Part shown: positions 9,477-18,726 of the stretch, one piece after another
Layout of the letters: each line of letters opens with the position of its first letter
Numbering within the stretch: position 1 is the stretch's first letter
NCBI GenBank assembly: GCA_025055795.1
Contig: JANWVV010000028.1
Location: 1-57,531, forward strand
DNA: 57,531 bases
Source: Gemmataceae bacterium
GTDB lineage: Bacteria > Planctomycetota > Planctomycetia > Gemmatales > Gemmataceae
Direction of reading: 5' to 3'
Translations under genes and position numbers: made by a program
The notes under the pieces: generated by a model
Seen by the model: the letters and a program-made list of their open reading frames with translations, nothing else
Database searches by the model: none
What the model was told of the DNA's origin: nothing

Positions 9477-9934
9477 GGCCGATGCATCCTTCTCAAGATG
9501 AAGCAGGAAGACTTCCCCGAGAACTGCCGCGGCCATCGACTGTAGCGACTCCGTCCAGATCTGTATACGCGAATCCCGCTTCCCAACCTGTCCCGGCCGC
9601 TTCAGCCTCGCTCCCTACCTTTCATCCCTCGCACTTTCTGCGGCTGCTGTCAAGCGGATTTTGCTGAACATCGGCGATCACTAACGCACCCTGACGCGAT
9701 CGCTCCCCTGCACCTTTAGCCCCATCTGGCGGTATGGAGCGGCTGATCCGGACGGCACCGGGCTGTTGCTTTGCTAGCCGTTGAGCCGAGGCTCTGCCTG
9801 CTTCAGGCGGACCGCTTAATGTGAACCGCTGCGTCGACTCCAGCACCGTTGGCTTCGGCCGTGGGCTGACGGTTCATAGTATGGTAAAATAATGCTCAGT
9901 TTTTCGACACTGTATCCAGCAGGCAGACGTAATC
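9477..9934. other. divergent gap with a hairpin
   Basis: Contains the hairpin at 9793-9811. Near 9885 there is a TGGTAAAAT that could be an extended -10 for the gene starting at 9935. No coding sequence seen. Confidence 0.4.
9793..9811. repeat. perfect short hairpin
   Basis: TCTGCCTG pairs with CAGGCGGA (one G-T pair) around a three-base loop. It lies 124 bases before the PQQ-dehydrogenase gene and has no T tract. Confidence 0.35.
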
Positions 9935-12900
9935 ATGGTCTGGTCGACACGGCAGGTGACAGATGGTCCGATCCGATCGACCCTAAGGCCCGGCAGAGAG
10001 GCACAAGCTGGATCCCTAGGGCTGCTTGGAGCGGTCGGAATCGGTGTAGCGGCAGTTGGGTTGATTGTGGGACTGCTAGGGTGGGGGGTAGAGCGCCTAG
10101 CAGCCGGGGCGTTCGACCAAGCCCGGGGGGACAATGCCACGCGGCCAGCGGGGGATCAGCAGGCGGTCAGAGGAGCAGCACGCCAGCCCATACCACGGCA
10201 AGTGCCTGCCTGGACGACCTCACGGATCCGCGGCTCCCCCGATCCACCGCCGCCGTACCGACCCGTGCGCATCGGGCAGAAGTTGCAGTTCAACAAGCCA
10301 CTTTTGATCGCACGGTCTCCGCTGGCGGAACAACGGCTTTATATCGGTGAGGAACGTGGGGCCATCTATGCCGTCACCTGGCCGGCACCAGGGATGGAAC
10401 CCCGCAAAGAACTGGTGCTAGATCTGCGCACCGCCTGGGCCCGCCAGCAATTGCAACCGGATGAGCGGGCCGAAGGGATCGGTGCCCTCTACGGCCTGGC
10501 CTTCCATCCCCGCTTTGCCGAAAACCGCTACTGCTTCGTTTGTTACACCCTGGTGCCGAAAAAACCGCAGGGGGAGCAGTTTGCTGACGGTACACGGGTC
10601 AGCCGCTTTCGCCTGGCCAGTGTCGACCCACCGCGCATCGACCCGACCAGTGAGGAAATCATCCTGACGTTTGTGGGCGGTGGCCACAACGGCGGAGATC
10701 TGCACTTCGGCCCGGATGGCATGCTGTATATCTCCACCGGCGATGCGGCCGGCCCCAACCCGCCCGATCCCCTCAATACCGGCCAGGATTGTTCCGACCT
10801 GCTGGCGTCCATTTTGCGCATCGACGTGGACCGGCAGGAGGCCGGTCGACGCTACGCCATTCCTCCGGATAACCCGTTTGTGGGCCAGCCGGGCATCCGG
10901 GGAGAGATTTGGGCCTACGGTTTCCGCAACCCCTGGCGGATGAGTTTCGACCGCAAGACGGGCGAGTTGTGGGTGGGCGACGTGGGCTGGGAATTATGGG
11001 AAATGGTTCACAAGGTGGAAAAGGGAGGCAACTACGGCTGGAGCATTGTCGAGGGACGCCAGCCGATCAAGCCGGAGCAGAAGCCCGGCCCCACGCCGAT
11101 CCGCCCCCCCGTGATCGAGCTGCCTCACACCGTGGCGGCCAGCGTGACCGGCGGCTACGTCTACCGCGGCAAGAAGTTCCCGGAGTTGCAAGGGGCCTAC
11201 ATCTTTGGCGACTGGGAAACGCGCCGCTTGTGGGCCGCCCGCCTGGCCGACGGTCGGGTCCGTGAAATGCCCGAACTAGTCAAGCCGTCGGTCCGCATCG
11301 TGGCCTTCGGTGAGGACGCCGCCGGCGAACTGTACTTCCTTGACTACGACACGGGCTACCTCTATACATTGGAACGCAACAGCGGTCAGGCCGCCAACCA
11401 GCATTTCCCGACTACCCTGAGTGCCACTGGTCTGTTCGAGGATGTGGGCCGTTACCGTCTGGCCCCAGGCGTAATTTCTTTCGCTCCCAATGCCCGGCAA
11501 TGGCTAGACGGGGCCGAAGCCCAATGGCATATTGCCCTACCCGGTACCTCCCAGGTACGTCAGTTTGAACAACCCCGCCCGCTACCAGGCCAGGTTTACT
11601 GGCATAGCTTCCACATGCAGTTTCCCGCAGATGCTGTTCTGGTTAAAACGGTGTCGATTCGTACCCCCCAGGGATTGAAACGCCTCGAGACTCAGATCCT
11701 GCACTACGATGGCGAAGACTGGCGTGGCTACAGCTACTGGTGGCGTGACGACCAGAGCGACGCCGACCTGGTACCGGCCGAGGGCCTGGAAAAGACTCTC
11801 ACCGTACCGGACCCGCTGGTCCTGGGCGGCCAGCGACAATGGCTCTGGCAGGTGCCCAGCCGGGCGCAATGCCTGGCCTGCCATAACGTGTGGGCCGAGT
11901 TCACGCTGGCCTTTAATCTGCCGCAGTTGAATGGTCCCGGCTGTGTGTCGCCGTCCACCTGGCCGAACCAACTGCTGGCCTTACAGCGGTTGGGAGTGAT
12001 CCAACGGGTTGATCCCCAGGACCAGCCGTTACCCCCCTGGTCGGAAGCCACCGCCCGGCGCTCGCCGGCCTTGGTGGACCCCTACGACGATCGTTACTCG
12101 CTGGAACAACGAGCCCGTAGTTATCTGCATGTCAATTGTGCCCATTGCCACCGTTTCGGGGGGGGTGGCGGACAAGTAGTGCTGGAACTGGACATCAGCA
12201 AGCCGTTGGGTGAAACGGGGATTTATGACACCCGGCCCCGCCAGGGCGACTTTGGCCTGTCGGACGCCCGCTTGCTGGCCCCCGGCGCGCCCGGCCGTAG
12301 CGTCCTGTTGTACCGTGTCGCCAAGTTCGGTCGCGGCCGCATGCCCCATTGGGGCTCCGAGTGGCCCGACCGTGCCGGCATCGAACTGCTTTGCGACTGG
12401 ATTTGTGCCTTGGGCCAGCAGCCGCCGCTGAGTCCCGACCGCGACCCGACGGGTCTGGAAACCAAGCTCCGCCGCTTCCCCGACACTCTGCGCTGGCTAC
12501 GGGGCCCGCATACCCCCGACCAATGGCAGCGTCTACTGACCGCTGCCCAGCGTCTGGACCCCGGACCCATCCGCGACCTGTTCGACGGTTACTTTCCGCC
12601 GGATCCCGCCGGCCGCAAACTCGGTCCCCATCCCAAACCGCAGACCATCCTGGCCCTACGGGGCGACCCGCAACGCGGCCAGCAATTGTTCCGTCAACCC
12701 GACTTGAAATGCCTTAACTGCCACAAACACGGCTCCCAAGGCACCGATCTGGGGCCCGAACTGACTCACATCGGCCGCCTGCGCAGTCGCAGCGAACTGC
12801 TCGAAAGCCTGCTGGAACCCTCGCGGGTCATCGAACCGCGTTATGCCGCCTACCTGGTGCGTACCCACGACGAGCGGCAATACACCGGTCTGCTGATCCA

Positions 12901-13078
12901 GCGGACGGCCGACGTACTGATTCTGCGCGACGCCGAAAACAAGGAACTGCGTCTAGCAGCTGCCGACGTGGCCAGCGTGACGCCGGCCCGTCTTTCCCTG
13001 ATGCCTGACGGCCTGCTAGCTAGCCTTACCGCCCAACAAGCTGCCGATCTGCTGGAATTCCTCGTACAATCGCGGTAG
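9935..13078 (+). CDS. PQQ-type sugar dehydrogenase fused to multi-heme cytochrome c domains
   Basis: 1047 residues. A hydrophobic segment at about 28-52 (LLGAVGIGVAAVGLIVGLLG) anchors or exports the protein. Residues about 105-470 form a six-bladed propeller of the glucose/sorbosone dehydrogenase family (GLAFHPRF, GGGHNGGDLHFGPDGMLY, NYGWSIVEG and a GGYVYRG strand). Residues about 480-830 resemble the SO_2930-type c-type cytochrome region, with heme sites CLACH (Cys646) and CAHCH (Cys735). Residues about 905-1047 are the planctomycete heme-binding domain (TIGR02603 type) with CLNCH (Cys926), GTDLGPELTHIG and a final AADLLEFL. It probably oxidises a sugar-like substrate outside the cytoplasm and passes electrons through three hemes. 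The exported methyltransferase gene follows after 48 bases. Confidence 0.85.
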   Translation: MVWSTRQVTDGPIRSTLRPGREAQAGSLGLLGAVGIGVAAVGLIVGLLGWGVERLAAGAFDQARGDNATRPAGDQQAVRGAARQPIPRQVPAWTTSRIRGSPDPPPPYRPVRIGQKLQFNKPLLIARSPLAEQRLYIGEERGAIYAVTWPAPGMEPRKELVLDLRTAWARQQLQPDERAEGIGALYGLAFHPRFAENRYCFVCYTLVPKKPQGEQFADGTRVSRFRLASVDPPRIDPTSEEIILTFVGGGHNGGDLHFGPDGMLYISTGDAAGPNPPDPLNTGQDCSDLLASILRIDVDRQEAGRRYAIPPDNPFVGQPGIRGEIWAYGFRNPWRMSFDRKTGELWVGDVGWELWEMVHKVEKGGNYGWSIVEGRQPIKPEQKPGPTPIRPPVIELPHTVAASVTGGYVYRGKKFPELQGAYIFGDWETRRLWAARLADGRVREMPELVKPSVRIVAFGEDAAGELYFLDYDTGYLYTLERNSGQAANQHFPTTLSATGLFEDVGRYRLAPGVISFAPNARQWLDGAEAQWHIALPGTSQVRQFEQPRPLPGQVYWHSFHMQFPADAVLVKTVSIRTPQGLKRLETQILHYDGEDWRGYSYWWRDDQSDADLVPAEGLEKTLTVPDPLVLGGQRQWLWQVPSRAQCLACHNVWAEFTLAFNLPQLNGPGCVSPSTWPNQLLALQRLGVIQRVDPQDQPLPPWSEATARRSPALVDPYDDRYSLEQRARSYLHVNCAHCHRFGGGGGQVVLELDISKPLGETGIYDTRPRQGDFGLSDARLLAPGAPGRSVLLYRVAKFGRGRMPHWGSEWPDRAGIELLCDWICALGQQPPLSPDRDPTGLETKLRRFPDTLRWLRGPHTPDQWQRLLTAAQRLDPGPIRDLFDGYFPPDPAGRKLGPHPKPQTILALRGDPQRGQQLFRQPDLKCLNCHKHGSQGTDLGPELTHIGRLRSRSELLESLLEPSRVIEPRYAAYLVRTHDERQYTGLLIQRTADVLILRDAENKELRLAAADVASVTPARLSLMPDGLLASLTAQQAADLLEFLVQSR

Positions 13079-13126
13079 CGGCCCTGTACAAGCCCCTGCC
13101 CAGATTCAGTCTTCGGAGTTTAACCG

Positions 13127-13897
13127 ATGTCGACGCTGCATCCGGGTCGTGTCTGTCGCTGCTACCGTTCCGCCCTGGCCTTTGTGTTGGGTTTGACCGC
13201 TGGCGGTCTCGCTCTGCTGTCCCCCTGGCAGTCCCTACGCCTGCTCCAGGCCCAAGAAAAAAGCGTCAAGCCGGGGATTAATGACTCTTTCAAAAACCCG
13301 GACATCAACAAGTATCTCAAAACCTTTGAAGGGGAAAGCCGCGAAATCTACGTCCAACGGCATAAAATCGTTAGCACCTGTGCGGTCCAACCCGGCATGG
13401 TTGTCGCCGACGTGGGGGCCGGCACCGGCCTATTCACCCGGCTGTTTGCCCAGGCCGTGGGACCGCAAGGCAAGGTTTATGCCGTCGACATCTCGGAAAA
13501 ATTCCTGGAACACATCGAGACTAGCTGCCGTAATGCAGGAATCCGCAATGTAGTCACCGTCCGCGGCACCGACGTCTCCCCAAACCTGCCCGCGAACAGC
13601 ATCGACCTGGTCTTCATCTGCGACACCTACCATCACTTCGAATACCCCTTCCGCATGATGACCGCCATCCACGAGGCTCTTAAGCCCGGCGGACGCGTCG
13701 TTCTGATTGATTTCCACCGCATTCCCGGCAAAAGCTCCGATTGGGTGCTCGGTCACGTGCGTGCTGGCCAGGAGGTGGTCGAAAAGGAAATCCTTTCCTG
13801 CGGCTTTCGCAAACTACGCGAGGAAACCGCCATTGGCCTGAAGGAAAATTACTGTATCGTCTTCGTCAAGGAAGCGCAACAACCCACCAAGAAGTAG
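13127..13897 (+). CDS. SAM-dependent methyltransferase with an export signal
   Basis: 256 residues, ATG behind a GGAG site. Residues 15-35 are hydrophobic (ALAFVLGLTAGGLALL) and look like a signal peptide or anchor, ending near LQAQEK. The mature part is a complete class I methyltransferase: motif I VADVGAGTG (about 92-100), acidic loop VYAVDIS, then DLVFICDTYHHF and LKPGGRVVLIDF. The start is probably right, because the signal-like segment and the domain are in one frame and the site is good. Methyltransferases of this fold normally act in the cytoplasm where SAM is made, so the export signal is odd. It lies 48 bases after the PQQ/heme protein and may share its transcript. Substrate unknown. 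Confidence 0.8.
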   Translation: MSTLHPGRVCRCYRSALAFVLGLTAGGLALLSPWQSLRLLQAQEKSVKPGINDSFKNPDINKYLKTFEGESREIYVQRHKIVSTCAVQPGMVVADVGAGTGLFTRLFAQAVGPQGKVYAVDISEKFLEHIETSCRNAGIRNVVTVRGTDVSPNLPANSIDLVFICDTYHHFEYPFRMMTAIHEALKPGGRVVLIDFHRIPGKSSDWVLGHVRAGQEVVEKEILSCGFRKLREETAIGLKENYCIVFVKEAQQPTKK

Positions 13898-14181
13898 AAA
13901 TCCCGTCCACTGCTCGTTCCAATTCCGGCCTGAGTATCCGTAACGGCAAATGGCTGGATTGTCGCCTCAGAAGAAAAGTTCGTTTTCTGGATAACTGCAC
14001 GCTACTCGGTTCCTAGCCGGGGTCAACTCAGCATTGCGGTCCGGTGAGCCGGTCTGTTGTTCCGCCCTGAGGGTTTGAGACGTATTGACTGGCCCAAGGG
14101 ATGGCCCCCCTGTAAGCGGCTGGATCCGTCTGCTAAGCTGATTTTGCGGGAAACGAGTGGCTGTGGGATGAGGTAGCGGGA

Positions 14182-15762
14182 ATGTATCCGGATCGCGTTT
14201 TGGTAGTCATCGGGCGCACGCGACACAAGATGGTAGTGGCCGAGTTACAGGAGGCCACCCGGCGGGGGGCTAAATTCATCGAGTTACGCCTTGATTTTCT
14301 GGCCAAGGCCGTGGAGTTCAAGCGTCTGACACCGTACAAGCAATGTGCTTGGGTAGCCACCTTGCGCCGGCCCGCCGATGGAGGACGCTATACCGGTACG
14401 GAAAGCGAACGCCAGATGATTCTACGCCAGGCCATTGTCTCGGGCGCCTTCGAATGGGTCGATCTGGAAACCGACATTGCCTCGACCATTCCTCGCTATG
14501 GTTCGGTCAAGCGGATCATCAGCTACCATAATCTGAGCGAGACGCCAGCAGCGCTGGAAGAGATTTACGCCGGCATGCTTAAACAAGACGGCGACGTCTA
14601 CAAGATTGCCGTGGCGGCCCAACGGCCGGAGGACGTCGTCCGGGTCCTCAAGTTGCAGCAGAGTGCTCCCAAACCAACGGTCGCGTTTTGTCTGGGGGAC
14701 ATCGGTCAGCCGAGCCGGTTTTTGTCGCTACGCTGCGGAGCTCCGTGGATTTATGCGGCCTTTAACAAAGAACGCGGCATCGCCCCGGGACTGCCCAGTT
14801 GGGACGAATTCCGCATCAACTACCCGGTGGCCACGCTCAATCGTAATAGTCGCGTCTTTGGGGTCCTAGGCGACCCGGTGGACCATAGTCTCAGTCCGTT
14901 GCTGCACAATCAACTGTTCCGCCGCATGGGGATTGATGCCATTTACTTGCCCTTCCGTGTGCCCAAGGGGATGCTTCCCGAGGCCCTCCAGGCCTACGAC
15001 AGCATTCCCGTCAGCGGCTACAGTGTGACGCTACCGCACAAGGAAGCTGCGGCGGCCCTGGCACGGGAAAAACAAACCGAAGTAGAGGTGACAGGAGCGG
15101 CCAACACATTGGTTCGACGCACGGATGGGCATTTCCAGGCCTTCAATACCGACTATTCGGCGGCACTCGAGGCGTTGCGTGCCCATTTCCAGCAACGGGC
15201 CAAGGAAGGACCGGTACCGCAGTTCAGTCAGATGACGTTTCTGTTGCTGGGTGCCGGTGGCGTCGCCCGGGCCATTGCCCATGCCCTGCATCGGGAGGGA
15301 GCCCACATTACCATCACCAGCCGTACCTATGAGCGGGCCCATCGCCTGGCTGAAGAGGTCAAATGCCGGGCGGTCGATTGGCAGGCCCGCCACAGCGTCA
15401 GTTGCGATGTGCTGATCAACTGCACTCCCGTGGGGATGCACCCCAATGTGGACGAGGCCCCCATCCACTTCAGCTTCCTCAACCCCGGTATGACTGTCTT
15501 CGACACCATCTATCGGCCTGAAACGACACTGTTGATCCGTGAAGCACAAAGCCGTGGCTGCCAGACCATCACGGGCGTAGACATGTTTGTCCGGCAAGCG
15601 GCCCGCCAGTTCGAACTGTTCACCGGTCTGACCCCCGACCTGGAACTGATGCGGGATATTGTCCGGCGGGCCTTGTCACCTTTGACCCACGCCTTTGATG
15701 ATCTGGTCGAGCCGTCGGCCGCCCCGGCACCGCCCCCCTCATCGGCTTCCAGCTCGCCCTGA
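14182..15762 (+). CDS. aroDE: bifunctional 3-dehydroquinate dehydratase / shikimate dehydrogenase
   Basis: 526 residues, two shikimate-pathway enzymes in one chain. Residues 1-210 are a type I dehydroquinase: ELRLD at 34-38, SYHN with catalytic His116, and Schiff-base Lys141 in VYKIAVAA. Residues about 224-505 are shikimate dehydrogenase: FGVLGDPVDHSLSPLLHN (substrate serines), SVTLPHK with catalytic Lys287, a GAANTLV asparagine and an NTD aspartate, and the NADP loop GAGGVARAI. The last 20 residues are Pro/Ser/Ala-rich. It converts dehydroquinate to dehydroshikimate and then shikimate. The order matches plant AroD-AroE and some planctomycetes and chlamydiae. Shikimate kinase follows, so the two genes cover three successive steps. 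Confidence 0.95.
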   Translation: MYPDRVLVVIGRTRHKMVVAELQEATRRGAKFIELRLDFLAKAVEFKRLTPYKQCAWVATLRRPADGGRYTGTESERQMILRQAIVSGAFEWVDLETDIASTIPRYGSVKRIISYHNLSETPAALEEIYAGMLKQDGDVYKIAVAAQRPEDVVRVLKLQQSAPKPTVAFCLGDIGQPSRFLSLRCGAPWIYAAFNKERGIAPGLPSWDEFRINYPVATLNRNSRVFGVLGDPVDHSLSPLLHNQLFRRMGIDAIYLPFRVPKGMLPEALQAYDSIPVSGYSVTLPHKEAAAALAREKQTEVEVTGAANTLVRRTDGHFQAFNTDYSAALEALRAHFQQRAKEGPVPQFSQMTFLLLGAGGVARAIAHALHREGAHITITSRTYERAHRLAEEVKCRAVDWQARHSVSCDVLINCTPVGMHPNVDEAPIHFSFLNPGMTVFDTIYRPETTLLIREAQSRGCQTITGVDMFVRQAARQFELFTGLTPDLELMRDIVRRALSPLTHAFDDLVEPSAAPAPPPSSASSSP

Positions 15763-15896
15763 TCCTGCAGCCACGGATGGAAAATGCCCAGCCACGCCGC
15801 TTGCCGCGACACCGGCCGCAGTATCGTAAACTCATAACGGCCTGAGGCACTTATGACCCCTGGTCACAGAGACAGTCCGTGGGTGTGGTGGCTCTG

Positions 15897-16583
15897 ATGG
15901 TCAATAGTACTGTTCCAGACAGCGTACCTGCCTTCACGGGAATGGACATGGACAAGCCGTCGACTGCCAGTGAAGCTTCGTCAGGGTATCAAAGACGGGA
16001 ACCGTCGGGCACTCCGACCGGTGTGGTTGCACCATCGGGTGCTCCCCGGGCCAGCCGGCTAGTGCTGGTCGGATACCGCGGCACCGGCAAAAGCACGGTG
16101 GGCAGAATGGTCGCGGAAAAGCTAGGTTGGACGTTCGTGGATTGCGACGAAGAAATTGAAAAAAGCAGCGGACGCAGCATTGCGGAGATTTTTGCCCAGG
16201 AGGGCGAAAGCGGCTTCCGGGAACGGGAGGCCGCTGTGTTGCAGCGGGTGTGTCAGAACAAGCACAGTGTGATTGCCACCGGTGGCGGAGTCGTGCTACG
16301 CGAAGACAACCGGCGGCTGCTCCGGCAGGAGGGGTGGGTAGTCTGGCTGCGGGCCGAGCCGGAGACCATCCTGCAGCGGTTGCAGCAAGATCCGACCACG
16401 CCCGGGCGGCGTCCCGCTCTGACGACTCAGGGTGGACTAATGGAAATCTGCACCTTACTGGTGCAACGTGATCCTCTGTATGCTGCGGTGGCCGATTGGG
16501 TCGTGGATACGGATCAGCGGACGCCCGCCGTGGTGGCGGCCGCCATCCTGGCCGCCTTTGTGGATCAACAGCGGTCCGTTTGA
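15897..16583 (+). CDS. aroK: shikimate kinase
   Basis: 228 residues with a start at 15897; the frame is also open from GTG at 15879, and starts further down are possible, since the first 50 residues are a low-complexity leader. The kinase proper begins at RLVLVGYRGTGKSTVG (Walker A). It continues with FVDCDEEIEKSSGRSI (Asp pair binding shikimate), FREREAAVL, the substrate loop ATGGGVVLRE and a lid region with RRPAL. It phosphorylates shikimate at the 3-position using ATP, the step after AroDE. The N-terminal extension is unusual for a protein that is normally about 170-180 residues. Confidence 0.92.
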   Translation: MVNSTVPDSVPAFTGMDMDKPSTASEASSGYQRREPSGTPTGVVAPSGAPRASRLVLVGYRGTGKSTVGRMVAEKLGWTFVDCDEEIEKSSGRSIAEIFAQEGESGFREREAAVLQRVCQNKHSVIATGGGVVLREDNRRLLRQEGWVVWLRAEPETILQRLQQDPTTPGRRPALTTQGGLMEICTLLVQRDPLYAAVADWVVDTDQRTPAVVAAAILAAFVDQQRSV

Positions 16584-16627
16584 ATCCAGGGCTCGCCGCT
16601 GCCTACGCTGAGCACTATGCTGCCGGC

Positions 16628-17797
16628 ATGGGATGGTGGACGGTCACGCCGATTTTGGTCTGGTGCTTATTTGCCCTGGTGTTGGGGCTGGTGGTCGGTT
16701 CATTTCTGAACGTTCTGATCGCCCGCCTGCCGTACGAAAAGAGCATTTTGTGGCCCGGCTCGCACTGCCTGCATTGTTATCGCCCCATTTCCCGTTGGGA
16801 TAACGTGCCGGTGCTGGGATATTTGCGACTACGCGGACGCTGCCGCCATTGTGGCAGTGCGTTCGGACGCCGCTACCTGTGGGTGGAACTGGGAACAGGC
16901 CTGGCTTTCCTGTTACTGTTTGTGCTGGAGGTCCTCCTGAACTGGCCAGGTATCCCGCAGTTGCGCTTTGATCCACGGGCCGGCCTGTCTGCTTTGCCTC
17001 CAGCACCGGCGCTGGCGTTGTTCGGTTATCATGCCGTTTTGCTCAGCGCTTTGCTGGCCGCTGCGGTGATCGATGCCGAGCACCGGGTCATTCCGCCGCT
17101 GATCCCGTATGGTGGTCTGGTGGTGGGCCTGATTGGCGGCATATGCATGCCGTGGCCCTGGCCGCAACCGACTGCCACCGCACAACGCCTGCCCGACAAC
17201 ATTTCCTGGATCTTTCCCGAAATGTGGGGGCTGATTCCTCTGGGCGTGCAGCCCTGGCCCTGGTGGGGACCTCTGCCCAGCTGGACACCCCCTGGCTCCT
17301 GGCAGCTGGGCCTAGTCAACAGCTTGCTGGGAGCTTTAGCCGGTTCTCTGATCGTCCGGCTGATCCGCTGGCTGTTCAGCACTGGCTTTGGTCGGGAAGC
17401 CCTCGGACTGGGTGATGCCGACCTGCTGATGATGGCCGGGGCGTTCCTCGGCTGGCAGATCGCCGTGTTGTCCTTGTTTATCGGTTCAGTAGTTGCGTTG
17501 GTTCTGTATGTACTGACGCTCGTTTTTGGCCCGAGCCGTAGCAACTCAGCTCCGCAACCAGACTCAGCTACTGCTCCACAGGTGCGGGAAATTCCTTTCG
17601 GACCGGGGCTGGCCCTCGGCGTGGTCCTGACCTGGTTTGCCTGGCCTTGGCTAGGCCCCCGTGTCCAGTTTGCCCTGTTCGATCTGACCATCCTCGGACT
17701 GGCTACTTTCATCATCAGCATGGGCACGCTAGCCGCGGGATTGCTCCTGCGCCGACCGGAGGACAGTGACACCACCTCTGCTGCTCCCGTCGGTTAA
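16628..17797 (+). CDS. type IV prepilin peptidase (A24 family)
   Basis: 389 residues. The start gives MGWWTVTPILVW, followed at once by a membrane segment. The N-terminal methylase domain has the GSFLNVLIARLP signature and two zinc-binding pairs, Cys47/Cys50 and Cys72/Cys75. The peptidase part has the two catalytic aspartates: Asp149 in VIDAEHRVIP and Asp263 in GLGDADLL. About eight membrane segments are visible. A Pro/Trp-rich insert (about 173-225) separates the two halves and is longer than usual. The enzyme would cleave and N-methylate the prepilin-like DUF1559 proteins in this window. The gene starts 44 bases after aroK, so co-transcription is likely, though the roles are unrelated. Confidence 0.9.
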   Translation: MGWWTVTPILVWCLFALVLGLVVGSFLNVLIARLPYEKSILWPGSHCLHCYRPISRWDNVPVLGYLRLRGRCRHCGSAFGRRYLWVELGTGLAFLLLFVLEVLLNWPGIPQLRFDPRAGLSALPPAPALALFGYHAVLLSALLAAAVIDAEHRVIPPLIPYGGLVVGLIGGICMPWPWPQPTATAQRLPDNISWIFPEMWGLIPLGVQPWPWWGPLPSWTPPGSWQLGLVNSLLGALAGSLIVRLIRWLFSTGFGREALGLGDADLLMMAGAFLGWQIAVLSLFIGSVVALVLYVLTLVFGPSRSNSAPQPDSATAPQVREIPFGPGLALGVVLTWFAWPWLGPRVQFALFDLTILGLATFIISMGTLAAGLLLRRPEDSDTTSAAPVG

Positions 17798-17890
17798 CCC
17801 ACCGCTTCTCCTCGGACTGTCATAAAACAATCCACACCTGGCACAGGGAAACGACGCCAACAATTACCGCAACAGGAGCGGTTTCCACCG

Positions 17891-18505
17891 ATGAGCCGGA
17901 TTGTGATTGTCGATTACGGCATGGGCAACTTGCGCAGCGTGCAAAAAGCGCTGGAGAGATTGGGATACACCGCGGTCATTAGTGCCGATCCGCAAGCGGT
18001 GGTCCAGGCGGATAAGGTGATCCTGCCCGGTGTAGGGGCCTTTGCCGATGCCATGGAACGCCTGCGTCAGAGTGGTCTGGATGCGGCCTTGCACCAGTTC
18101 ATCGCCCACGGGCGACCCTTCCTGGGCATCTGCCTGGGGCTGCAACTCCTGTTCAACCGGAGCCACGAAGATGGACTCCACCAGGGGCTGAACGTTCTGG
18201 CCGGCGAAGTAGTCCGTTTTCCCGCCCAACCCGGTCTGAAAGTCCCTCACATGGGCTGGAACACCCTGAAACTGGTTCGGCCGGAGTGCCCACTGTTCCG
18301 CGATCTACCGCCGGAACCAGCCGTCTATTTCGTCCACTCCTATTATGCGGTTCCCACCGATGCACAAGTCATAGCTGCCACGGCCGACTATCCCACTCCC
18401 TTCACCGCTGCCCTCTGGCGGGACAACCTCTTTGCAACACAATTTCACCCGGAAAAAAGTCAGCGGGTAGGCTTGCAAATGCTGGCCAATTTCGCTCGTC
18501 TTTGA
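17891..18505 (+). CDS. hisH: imidazole glycerol phosphate synthase, glutaminase subunit
   Basis: 204 residues, the normal HisH length. It is a class I glutamine amidotransferase that supplies ammonia to HisF in histidine synthesis. The nucleophile is Cys81 in FLGICLGLQ; His186 and Glu188 are in QFHPEKSQ. DYGMGNLRSV at the N-terminus is the HisH hallmark. An AACAGGAG site precedes the ATG. hisF and the other his genes are not in this window, so the pathway must be dispersed in this genome. Confidence 0.95.
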   Translation: MSRIVIVDYGMGNLRSVQKALERLGYTAVISADPQAVVQADKVILPGVGAFADAMERLRQSGLDAALHQFIAHGRPFLGICLGLQLLFNRSHEDGLHQGLNVLAGEVVRFPAQPGLKVPHMGWNTLKLVRPECPLFRDLPPEPAVYFVHSYYAVPTDAQVIAATADYPTPFTAALWRDNLFATQFHPEKSQRVGLQMLANFARL

Positions 18506-18726
18506 CAAATATCTCTTTACTGAAAAAATATTTACATTTTTCAAGGCTTGGCCTGTCGGAGTTATTCGTTACCCTGGGCAATCTCTCAAGGGGAGACTAT
18601 ACTTGATTTGTGCAATAAACTTCCGGAGCAATGACGGTACACGCCGGCAGAATAACGTGCGTAGTGGTCTAGCAGCTGGCTAATGCCTGATAGTGCTCAA
18701 TCCGACGATTGGTGGAGGCATCGTCA
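18506..18726. other. AT-rich gap before the HMA lipoprotein gene
   Basis: An inverted repeat TGAAAAA (18521-18527) / TTTTTCA (18537-18543) sits just after hisH and may end its transcript weakly. A GGAGG site for the next gene is at 18714-18718. No other feature seen. Confidence 0.35.
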
